A stretch of 64,000 nucleotides of DNA, taken from NCBI GenBank assembly GCA_038503065.1, contig JBCAMK010000005.1, positions 744,001 to 808,000 on the forward strand, in the 5' to 3' direction. The DNA is from Paragyromitra xinjiangensis (taxonomy: Eukaryota; Ascomycota; Pezizomycetes; Pezizales; Discinaceae). Below, piece after piece: positions 1 through 10,600 of this stretch (the stretch's first letter is position 1; each line of letters opens with the position of its first letter). Below the pieces are notes generated by a model. It was given only the letters and a program-made list of their open reading frames with translations. It did not search any database and was not told the DNA's origin. A program made the position numbers and the translations under genes.

Positions 1-803
1 CAAGAAGCTTATGATGTCCTCATCAACGCCGAGTCTAGGCGAATATATGATCAAAAACGGGAAGCATGGGGCACTATACCCAGCGAGTTTCTAGCACGTA
101 AATACCCTTATCTTCTCCCTTTCACTCCCCCGATCCCATAAATCCCTCACTGAGAGTTAATGCGACCCAACTTTTAGCGGCTCCGAAACGTAAACCCCCT
201 GAAAGCGAGCCCATACCGGACCCCGATCCCGGAAACGCAGAAGCAAGGGAAGCATTCCGAAAAGCCCTCCTCCGCGAAAAACTCAAAGCCGAGCGTCTCC
301 GTATCGAAAAAGAGAAACAAGAACTAGAGGAGGCCGCGCAACGGAAGGAGCAAGAGAGACTCCAAGTTTTGGCAGCCGAGCGTATCCGAGCCGCACGGGA
401 AGCAGCAGAGGAAGACCGACGGTTAGAAGAAGAGAGAAAAAAACAGGCCAGAGATCAAGAAATATTTCACCGGATGGCTGCGGAACGAATTAGAGCCCAA
501 AGAGATCACATAGCACAAGAAGAGGCAAGGAAGAAGGAAGCGGAGGAGGATGCAAGAAGGAGGAGGAGGGAGGAGGAGGAGGAACTAGCGGAAAATTTAA
601 GGCAATCTAAGCTGAAACCGCCGAAAGGAATAACGCCAAATTCTTGGAGCGATGCGGAGATTGATTGCTTGTTGCAGTGGAAAAGGCAGAACATTACGTG
701 GGCGGTTATTGCGGTGAAGATGAATGAGCTATTTGATAGCGATCGAAGTCCGATGTCATGTAGGAAGAAGTATATTAAGCTAGAAAGAGCCGGGGAGATT
801 TGA
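1..803 (+). CDS. J-domain / coiled-coil / Myb-like protein, 3' part
   Basis: Partial gene: the reading frame is already open at base 1. Exons are 1-97 and 178-803, with an 80-nt intron (GTAAAT...TTTTAG). The first residues (EAYDVLINAESRRIYD) match the last helix of a DnaJ J-domain; the HPD motif that contacts Hsp70 would lie upstream of the window. A long charged Glu/Arg/Lys-rich coiled coil follows (about residues 60-190 of the visible part). The last 55 residues look like a Myb/SANT-type DNA-binding fold (SWSDAEIDCLLQWKRQNITW, then SCRKKYIKLE). A J-domain followed by a Myb-like C-terminus recalls zuotin/DNAJC2 in outline, but the zuotin ubiquitin-like and four-helix parts are not visible, so orthology is not claimed. 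A role as an Hsp40 co-chaperone with chromatin or DNA binding is inferred. Confidence 0.75.
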
Positions 804-1483
804 GGTACGAACAAGATATCCCGGGATTAATTTAAAGATATTACTGCATATAATGTTCCCTCAGGCGTCCTTACGTTTCAAATATCTGTATTAACTTCTA
901 GCTCTTAAGTGCAAAGCAAGGACGGATATCAAATCGGAATCATAAGCTATCACTCATCGCGAGCCTTTGTTACCGCACGGTCTTGGCTATGTTGAATTGG
1001 CCTGGACCAGGCAGTTACAAATCAGCCTTTAAAACAGTGTTGAATTGGTTGCTAGGTATTAGAGACTGCCTTAGTCAACCGCTTGCCCGATAAGGCGATT
1101 TTATTAAAGTATTTAGTTCCGTCCAACCCAATCCAGCTGACTGCAAATTATATGACATGATCAACTACGGATTGGCTAAATCACCCCAGCTTTTGGCAGC
1201 TCCACAGATCTAGAAAAATAAAGTGGAAATATGTGCTTGATAGTTTCGGTATGACCTGAAGTCCCCATGCACGAAGATGACGAGAAGCTGAACTTACGGC
1301 TATCGCGGAGCACAGCCTCAGCACTTGTGATTGGTTGGCGTGCCTGCCGGCTGACAGAAGCAATTCGTTACACTGCTCACCTTGCAGGAAATATCGTGAA
1401 GTGGCCTTGAGGCAATGCGATCGACGCATCTTCACTCACAGATCTGTTAGAATCAATGGTTTTATCTGGCATGACCCGCTTTT

Positions 1484-1491
1484 TGACGTCA
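1484..1491. promoter_or_regulatory. CRE/ATF-type palindrome TGACGTCA
   Basis: Perfect TGACGTCA about 500 nt upstream of the Q-rich stress-type gene. The sequence is the consensus for CREB/ATF bZIP factors (the AtfA type in fungi). Function here is inferred from sequence only, and the distance is long for a fungal promoter. Confidence 0.3.
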
Positions 1492-1876
1492 CAGGTCGAT
1501 AGGCAACGATGACGAACACCACGCCTAGGGCTAGGGTTTCTGGTAAGAGCATCAACGCTGGTTTTCGGAAGAAAGCTTGCAATTGCAATCGAGGGCCCTT
1601 TAATTCTTGAAAAAGCTCCTCATAGGGGAGGAAGTAATTCTCTCTAGATAGTTTCATGTTTCCGCTATTTTCACTTAGCTCAAGGTAGTGGTCGTTTACC
1701 AGGTATTTGTCACTGTGCATCTTCAAACAAGCGCCAACCCGCCACCGATCCGATACACGAATTAGATGTAGAGCTTCGAGCTAGTGATCAATTGAATCAT
1801 GTCTTGTTGATGCATGCGGCATAACCATTCCAAGCTTCTCAGCTGTCTTGTCTCCCACCTTGCTCTTAAGCGTCTT

Positions 1877-1899
1877 TATAAATTATAGTGTTTCCCCCT
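1877..1899 (+). promoter_or_regulatory. TATA-like element and CCCCT stress element
   Basis: TATAAAT at 1877-1883 and CCCCT at 1895-1899 lie about 95-117 nt upstream of the start codon at 1994. CCCCT is the stress response element read by Msn2/Msn4- or Seb1-type zinc fingers in fungi. A TATA box plus an STRE is a common layout for inducible stress genes, which fits the downstream product; this is inference from motifs. Confidence 0.4.
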
Positions 1900-1993
1900 C
1901 CTCTGTTTCCCCGCATCTCCCTTAAGTCCTACAAAAGCCATCACTATCTCCCGTTCTTAAACACTTTTATCGATAACAGACATCATAACTGTA

Positions 1994-2748
1994 ATGGATC
2001 TCCTTAAGAACCTCACCGGTGGATCATCCGAGAAGAATCCCGAGCAGGGACACGGTCAGCAGGGACACGGTCAGCAGGGATACGGCCAGCAACCCCACGG
2101 CCAACAGTCCTCGTATGGCCAACAGCCCTCCTATGGTCAAGAGCCTCCTTATGGTCAACAACCTTATGGTCAACAGCCTTATGGTCAACAGCCTTATGGT
2201 CAACAGCAACAGCCACACTCTTCCTCATCCAGCGGCTGGGGCGATAAACTCGGTGGTCTAATGGGTGGCGGTAGCAGCCACCAACAGCCACCGCAGCAGC
2301 AAGCCCCTCCACCAAACTCCAGCGGCTGGGGCGATAAGCTTGGCGGCTTGATGGGCGGCAGCGCCCAGCAGCCACCACAGCAGAAACCCTCAGGCTGGGG
2401 CGACAAGTTGCATGGGATGATAGGTGGTGGTCCGGAGTCAGAAAAGAAAGAAGATGCCCTTGATAAAGGTATACGCTTTCCATAGTAGTGCTGAAATTTA
2501 TGCAATAGATGTTGATAGAGTTTGTTTCTAGCTGTCGATCTTTTCCAAGAACACGTTCTCAAGCAGGGCCCACAAAACAACGAGAGCGCTTTAGAGCAAG
2601 CTAAGGATGAACAGATCAGCGATTGTAAGAAATTCTCTTTGTCGCTTCTTTGTGAAAGTATCTTACTAATATCGTTTCCTGCACCTTAGTCATTCGTAGG
2701 CAATACAAGAGTGCTACCGGCTCGGATATACCTATCAAGGACAAATAG
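1994..2748 (+). CDS. Gln/Gly-rich low-complexity stress-type protein
   Basis: Exons 1994-2468, 2532-2624 and 2690-2748 (introns of 63 and 65 nt; the second has a TTACTAAT branch site) give 208 residues. The N-terminal part is low complexity: GHGQQ/YGQQP pentapeptides (residues ~17-72), then three copies of an amphipathic [12 protein letters not shown] motif separated by Gln/Pro linkers (residues ~80-145). The C-terminal ~60 residues form a compact charged segment ([20 protein letters not shown] ... SDIPIKDK). I know this segment from a widespread, poorly characterised family of small fungal stress or DNA-damage-labelled proteins. The start is the first ATG after the TATA/STRE elements. The exact cellular role is unknown; the YGQ-rich part resembles prion-like phase-separating regions. 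The gene model is secure, the function is not. Confidence 0.85.
2150..2214 (+). repeat. 15-bp coding tandem repeat (YGQQP units)
   Basis: Successive copies of a 15-bp unit (tatggtcaacagcct with small variants) encode YGQQP. Several adjacent copies are identical, which suggests recent slippage or unequal exchange and likely length polymorphism. Confidence 0.85.
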
Positions 2749-5700
2749 GCCAAATACATTTTACTTATCAAACAACTAATTTTTTTGTTGCTTGTTCAAG
2801 GGTTGGATTTTGTTGCAATCACTTGGATTACCAGATTATTTCTAGCTACATACGGAAAATATATTTAGCTTTATCAAGTAAATGCAGCTCGTCCCCTTAG
2901 AAGCAACCCTACACGTAATCTCTCCCCTCTTGCCGCTTTGTATACAACAAAATATCCCATGCATCCGAATTGTTTCTTGCAACCTGGAAACCAAACCCCC
3001 CCGTTTCTCTCAAACTCCCGACACACATTAGAACCGACTGCTTAATAACTTCTAACTTAGGAACACAATGCACTTCTCGACGTTTATCCATCTGGTTAGA
3101 GCTTCCCCTGCACAAAACACCAAAAGAAATCCCACTGAAGTCTTAACGAACTAAGGCAGGAAGAGGATCTTACCATGGCAAGGGAGCAGCAGGCACGACC
3201 AAGAGGCTATATCAACCAAGTGAATGAACAGGACAAGTTTTTATCTGGGTTAGCTTTCAGATTTGACCCTCTCTACCCCACTAGTGTCACCCTGAGTATA
3301 ACTCACCAGAACACACGTCGATCTATCTTGTAGACCCAAAAGCTCATAAATATCAAAAGATTGATTATTGTCTCGTATCTCAACTAATATGGACAAACTT
3401 CTGGGTCGACAAGATAAACCGAGGTATGTTGTCGTGAGTAGTACTAGAGGTGGTATTACTGGAATGAAGAAAAAAACACCCGGTATTAGCCCTAGATAAA
3501 AACCCATCTGCCGACTCACACTGATGGATAGTTGTAGCCCTTGGGTCGTGCCTGCTGGTCACTTGTCAGTATTAGACCTCAGCCCAGACCCACCTCCATA
3601 AAGACTGCAGTGAGGTCCTCACTTTCGGGGGAAATTTCTATCTATTTAAGTTTCTCGATAGTTAAAAGATAGCTACAACATTCGATTCAGAATTAGAAAC
3701 CGGTCTGGATTAATCAACAAAGGATGAACCGATTGATACACAAAATATAATTTTTCTAATATCGACACTATCTAGATCTATCGAGATTTCCAGCTGTAAA
3801 AAACAAATTCCTGAAGCACTAACTCCTTGTACGATTTTGAATCCTAATATCTAACTACTGAGGATATGCGGTTAATGCGGTCTAGACCTTGGAAATATGC
3901 AGCAGGCCGAAGCGCCCCTGAGAATGTGATACGCTTTTTCCCTTCGCCGCTGAGTGTGTATGCGTCCTAGCGGCGAGCTTCAACGCCTGGTCTCGGGAGT
4001 GGCAACGTGTGTGGTTCGGGATCAAATCTTTAACGTTGAGATCATGTGGGCATGGACATTACGGGCCCAGATCTCAATCTGTGATACCGGAGCTCGGCTG
4101 GCTGAAACTTTGCCGGAAGCCGCGTCTGCAGCAAACTAGAATTTTCTTTTATTGTCCGCACAAATGCAACCGGCGACGGATCGAACGAAATGCGCTGATG
4201 CCATACGATAAAACATCATCCTGTTAGCACCTTCATTCTGAAGTTTCGCCAGAAGACAGGCTCATCAAATGCCCAGAATATCGGATAGATAAATCGAAAT
4301 AGAAATTTTTTCTTGTAAATTAAACTAAAAGCAAGAGAAGCCCTAGGGTGTGACTTCTGCTCATCAGGGGTCACTCGTGCCGCAACAGCGATTAGTGCTG
4401 GCGGGAAACGCGCAACTTCTCAATTCTGACGCGAGGAATCACACCCGCGGTTGACCCTTCAGTTCGGTTTTGGATTCCTTCGTTTTGCTTTTGGCGACTT
4501 TACTCGCGCCGTTTTGTGTCGAGAAAAGAACTAATATTACATGTATTATATATACCACGGATATCAAATATTCCCGTTTCAGCGCACTGGTCATTTTACA
4601 CGAACAATTGTTTTTCCTTAGTTTCATTATTTCTAGTGATCGGATCGATGCCTTTTTTTTCTCTGCCGATTTTCCTCTTAACTTTCCGTTTTTCTTAGGT
4701 AAGACGCACGTTCTTAGCTCTTACAAACGACAGCAGCAGTTTCGCACCGTTTCGCACTCGGTACTTCTCGATCCCGCCATTTAGTCCTTCCTCCTTCACC
4801 CACAACTTCCTTCTTTAAATCCCTATTCGAGAAATATCTCCCGTCCCAGGAACCCGGCAATAGCAACTTTCATCAAGATGAGATTCTAGGTTATGTTTCT
4901 AAAGATTTTATAGCCGCGAAGCTAGTGCACAATGCATATGCACTTCGGAGTTTTTTCTTTCATACCTGCTGATTGCCTATACTTTACGCGATCTGTCTTA
5001 TTCGATTTCAACTTTGTATACATATACATTTTGTTGACTTCTTATAATCGTGTTGCGCCGTCTCGTTGCTTTGTAGCGATATCCACTCATTACGCTTAAT
5101 GCTTTCTGACCATCCCGAACTGATCAGTAATTTATGAGGACCCCGAGATTGCCCTTGGCTACACCAACATTTTTTTGGTATCGTTAGCCATTGGCTAGAG
5201 CTCTGTACCCGCGGCAAGCAAAAGGGACCAGAAGATACCTTTTTGTGGTAACGCTCCCTGGTTGGCCTCGGCGTACCCACACCCAAGCTTTCTGGCTCTT
5301 TTTGCCTGTTGCGGGATGGAATAAGTTGACGTGTTTAGTCTGCCTTCTATGGCTGCCTTCCACGTGGCCAAGTCTTTTACCCCTCTTAACTTGTACTTCT
5401 ACATCGTATCACGATGCTCATTTCTCTCATTCCTCACGATGCTCTAAAATCGATGCCATCGCATAAGAAATAGGCCAGCATGCGTCTTTCCTAAATCAAG
5501 AGCCATGCCAGCTGCAGTATGTCCTCCTCTTGTGCCCACAATTCGGTCTTGAACCAGACCTGCAGGGTTGATTGGTTCGAGTGACCTGTTATGATTATAC
5601 TATTGCGCACCTGAGTGATTGCAGATCTCCAAGTAGATTTTCCTAAATAATCTACAAAAGCGGTACGGGATACGACGACAAAGATTACATTAAAAAGAGA

Positions 5701-7699
5701 AAACCACCAAAAAAAAAAACCCCCCCTCCGCAAATGAAGAATATACTTTTATGCGTTGGATGCAGTACTTGTCAGCATCATGCAATCACACATGACAGCC
5801 ACCAGAGAGTCATGAGGGCCAAAATAAATTCTGCTATTCGGTTGAGGCCCTCCTGGGACTTTTACCTGTTTCAATAGTTTCCCCCACCATGTGACTACGC
5901 CGCGTCCGTGTAGGCTTGTCTTGTGGGTGGGACTAAACCTTTGGCCAATGCAAAAACTACCCACCCGTCATCATGCTCGCCACCAACATCACCGGAGCGG
6001 ACCCCATCACCAACTACTCAACTCTCTCGTGTTCGCCGTATGTCCAGTGTATGCACACGGCCCGAAGCGGGCGAAGGATAAAATGGGTTTTCTCCGTACA
6101 AATCCATTTCCTAAACATGAATGATACGTAGGTGATACCTGAAATCCAATGGCTCTGTTGATATTTTATTTGCTGCCTTGACTGAGACTAATGATTCGAA
6201 ACCTTCCGTGGGAGGAATCCCCAATAATTTGAAATAACACGTTTGATACTACTCACGGAGAGCAACATGCGGATATAAATTAACCAATTAACCCCACCGA
6301 CGCGGCCAGGGAGGACCACAAGGAGCGAGAAGCATATTGATCAAGCTCCCCTTATCTGCCACAGACGTACTTATTCGCCCTGAGGCTCAATCACACATCA
6401 CATCTCTTTGAAGCAAAGCCTCCTAACGATCGAAGGGAAAAAAATGAAGCACTTTGTAGGTTCAACGTGGAGCAAACTAATCCGAGTGACCGGTAAAGAC
6501 GGGGTAGTTCAAACGCAGCGAACAGCTCATATCCCACCCAGATTTCCCAAACGTGGCATCCGTTAGGGAGCGGAAGTGGGAGCCAGAAAAAAAAAAGGCA
6601 ACGAGCCAAAGAGAAAAGGGACACTTTTTCTTACGTTACTGATGTGCCACACATTCCTATGAACTAAGTTCCCCAGGGCTACAGAGCTGACCACATGCCT
6701 CTCTCGTGGAAGCAGATTAATGGCCATGCCCAGGACCCCTTGAAATTGAAATTCAAGAAAATGGTAGTCAATCCGACGGAGATCCGGGCTACCTATCGGG
6801 GAATTGGCAACACTCCACGAAGAGTGGGGGTAGGGAATGTTCCAGACTGATACTAGTCACATACAGGAAGATTGGAGACCCGGATATAATATCCAGCAAC
6901 CCAGCCGTCTTTGTGAACTCAGCAGGCGGTCCTATTTTACGTTCTAATTATCTAAGTCAAAGTAATCATCCACTACCCTCCGCTTCATGATAGACGGTAG
7001 AAATGATATTGGTGCGATACCAATGAGACAGCAAGACGATGAAACACATTCAAAAGCACATTTATTCTTTGTTACCATACTGCCCCAATGCTAACCAACC
7101 CTCCAACCCTTCAACCTTCGCCCTCTCATCCCAGCAGGCAAAAAAAAAGAATTGCGGAAAAATAACAAAAAACTCCTCCATCCTAGTCATCTCCTCCCAA
7201 ATCGCATTAAATTGACACGACAGTGAACCAGGATTGAAACCTGAAAAAACGAGAAAAAAGACCAAAAACCATCTCGCAAACACAAAGAAGGGTACCGAAA
7301 CCGAGAACCCAGCAGACCGATAGTTTAGCTGAAGAAAAAACCAGACCCAAATTTTTTTCTCCTCATTCTCCGCATGAATTGGAAGGGCGGAAAAGCGAAA
7401 TAAGAAACAAGAAAGCCTTCCCAATTCGTACGTAAAAGCGGAAATGACAGAAGAAAAAAAGAAAGAAGAAGAAAAAGCATGCAACCCGCCAAACATAGTT
7501 AACACCTCATTAGAAGAGAAAAGAAGAAAAGTCAAAATCGGAAAATAAAAGTGAAAAATTTAGAGGCGAACAAATTCTAAAATACAAGAATCGAAGTGTA
7601 GAGTAGAGTAACAGTACTTATGAGTATAATTTTGTTACAAAAACCAGAAGGGAAAAACTATCGTTACATTGTAGCGATAATAAGAATAATGACGCGCCA
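2749..7699. other. Gene-poor interval
   Basis: About 5 kb without a supported gene. Open frames on both strands are short, without splice context or a recognisable domain. A pyrimidine-rich, promoter-like stretch near 4780-4880 leads only to ATG AGA TTC TAG at 4878, so no gene follows. A TACATGTA palindrome lies at 4538-4545. From about 7140 to 7560 the plus strand is strongly purine-rich, probably the 3' UTR of the minus-strand demethylase gene. Confidence 0.5.
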
Positions 7700-10600
7700 T
7701 TACGATTCTAAGAATTGATCAAGGTTAGAGTCAAGGTTATCGCCTGCCGTATTCAACGCTTCAGCAGCGAGCGCCTCATAACTAACACCCGTGGTTGGTG
7801 CAGGTTCTTTAGGGTACAACTCCGGAGAATCATGATTCGTCAAAGCCTCAAACATGTTATTCATGTCCCGATTAGATGTGGCGTTGTATTGAGGACTGTT
7901 ACTCGACTCGTTCCTAGAACCATGGAAAGATGGGTTGAAGAGGGCTGGATCAAGTGTTGGCCCCCGACCGGGATTACTCATCAGTACAGGAGACCCGAGC
8001 CTACCAGGGGTTTGATTGAATGCAGGCTGACTAAAAGTGGGTGAACTCTGAGACGCTGCTGAGCCGAATCTTGAACCGTAATCGAAATGCGGCTGATTGG
8101 GAGATTGTTGGGATTGTGTGTGGGCCTGGCCCGGATTGGTGCCAGTAGAGATATCAGGTGAAGATGGCGACATCGCCGCCTTTGACGGGGCGGGCTTTAT
8201 GGGCGGGGGTGGCTTCGAATTGGTATCAGAAGCCTTCTTTTTTGAGAAAGAGTGAGATTTAGTCCTAAGTTGAGGTGGGAGGTCATCCGGGTTTGTAATT
8301 CCCATTTGTGCCATCAACTTCTGCTGCTTCGTCGGCCGAGGCTTGCGAGTGGACATAGAAACCTCAATAGCTGGGGGTGGTTCTGGGGCAATGGGCATCC
8401 ATCTATGCAACTCAGTTCGAAAGAAATTTGTTTCATGGGCAAGAAGGATCTCCGCGCCTTCAATCTTCCGCAAGTAAAAGCGCATCGTCGGTACCTCGGC
8501 AGAGGTCAGCCCCAGTGCAGACGAAGTATATGGGCGGACATAGTCCCGGAATCCCTTTGCCGCTTTGATGATGTTATCAAGACATTCCAACTCGTCGGGA
8601 ATAAACGGAAGACTCGGGATCTCCAAGTGCCAGTCGATAAGATCCTCGAGCTTGGGTCGGGCTGCATCTCGTGGTATCTTCACCCGATAGTCGCATATAG
8701 GGCAAGTATATTTGTCGTCTTCCTTGACCTTGCCTCTAGCGATCTTAAGACATTTTCCGTGGTACCTTTTTTTGTCATGTCAACTCAATCCAGTTCAGAA
8801 AAGAAAATAGAGATTACGTACCACTCGTGACAAACTTCGCACTCAATCATCATCCCAGCCTCTGGTTGTCTGCAAATACAAAACACCTCTCTCGGTCTTC
8901 CACTCCTTGAGCTCTCACCAAAAGGACCACCACCCTTCGGCTCCGGACTAGGCTCTCTGCTTGAAGGTTCTACGGGAGTCCTCGGTCGATCCTCCAAACA
9001 GAAACAGTGCTCATTGCGCCCCTCCACATATGCCATATGCTGCCCCAGGATATGTAATGGCGCATTAGCTTTCCCGAATAATTTCTTCCCTCTCCTCATC
9101 CAATCTTCATGTCTCTTCTGCTCCTTCTCCAAATCAATTGTCCCAACCGGTTTACTATGCAGCTCCATCAAAGAATCCAACACCTCCCTAACATCCTTAT
9201 AGTGTGGTCTTTGCATGAGATCTGGTTGTTTGCTTTGCTCATAAAGTGAGATGATTTGGCGATGAGCTTCGCGCTGCTTGTTGAGTATTTGATCAACCTG
9301 AGCAAGCGTCTCCCTAGAAACCGGTAATGTCGAAGCTTGACTCGAGAGTGCTTCCAGTTGCTGAAAATGTACAATTTCCGCCTTCATCAATTCTTTAGCC
9401 TTAGCCTCCCACATATCTCCACCTTCTTTCTGAGATTTCAAGAACATCATTTGCTCATTATTGTCTGGTATTCCAAGTTCGTGTCCGGATTTTATCAACT
9501 CTGCCGTCTCATTAAGATCCATAAATCTTCCCCGCGATTCCCTTGCTGAATCAACCCACTTCAGCTGCCGAACAATCTTCTCCAGCAGATCCGTCTCGGC
9601 CAAGTCGACATTAAAGCTTTTCCCCGTCTCAACCAACTCTTCATAGTTCGCAGTCGATAAAGTACCTGGAGTAGCTAAGGCATTCCTAGCACGTATCTGA
9701 AAATCTCTGATTGCATCAGCTCGCTCGCGTAGCTGATCAATTTCCGGACACTCGAATCCGATATTTTCCGCACTCTCCAAAAGCTTGAGGATGCTCTCCA
9801 ACTTCCTGTGCTCGCGTTCCTTCTCCTCCATTTCCGCCTGCTTGGAACTCCCTTTCCTCCAGGCCTTTTCGTTTTTCCTCCGGTTCTGCTGTTTCCGTGA
9901 TATGTAGGGAGTCGCTTCATCAACCCATTCTTGCGCACGTTCCACGAAAGCCTTCAAAGGTGCCAATTCCGGGATATAGCAAGGAATTCGCTCACCCTCC
10001 GTTAGGAGTGACTTGAGGACTTTCAATGCAGGCCGAGGCGTATCCGACATAGTCTTTTCTAATTTAGCCGCCCAAGCATTCGGCATGTGCGCTTTATCGT
10101 GAACCTTCTGCACAAGTTCTTCCAGATCTTCTTCGGTTCTCCTTAGCCGCAAAGTGAGATTTGATACGTCGCAGTCGCAGATATCGCGGTAATGTGATGG
10201 GCATGTGACATTGGTAGTGCACGAGCATGTGACCTGTGAGAGATAGCAATAAACCTTACACACACCACACTGGTACTGATCTTCGCTCAATTCATCATCC
10301 TCGCCAAGAACCGCTTGTTTAATATCTGGTACCTGTTCGCGCAAGCCTCGACGCTCGGCAAATTCTTTGTCGCGTATCCGCGCGAGGGCAGGGGCAAGCC
10401 TATTCAAAAAGTTCGTTAGTATTACAACCACACCTTAACACTAAGAAAGCAACAAACCATTGTGATGTTCGTATACTCGTATCTCTCGCGGCAGCGGTAA
10501 GAAGTAGTTCATCATGCGAAAAAACTGGTGCCTTGCGGAACTCCTGATATCTACCAACCCCTTCTTGACCAAACGGTTCCCAATCTGAAGGCGCAAAGTT

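Larger units (their letters stand above)
804..1993. other. Intergenic, promoter side of the Q-rich gene
   Basis: No gene is supported here. A 97-codon open frame on the minus strand (1436-1726) has no recognisable domain and no splice partner. The stretch holds a CRE-like palindrome, a TATA-like element and a CCCCT stress element, listed separately. Confidence 0.5.

Noticed and set aside
1436..1726. 97-codon minus-strand open frame with an ATG start, and a second open stretch immediately after (1181-1435)
   Set aside because: The peptide is not implausible, but there is no domain, no clear splice junction linking the two pieces and no promoter context, so it is not called.
2013..2580. Several long frames on both strands over the Q-rich gene
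   Set aside because: Produced by the tandem repeats being free of stops in other frames; only the 1994 frame continues through proper introns into a conserved C-terminus.
5974..6126. Short plus-strand frame beginning MLATNITGADP
   Set aside because: About 50 codons without signal peptide, cysteine pattern or family match; likely chance.
8252..8830. 192-codon plus-strand frame antisense to the KDM5 C-terminus
   Set aside because: Lies opposite confirmed exons of the demethylase, including an intron, and has no domain; a shadow frame.
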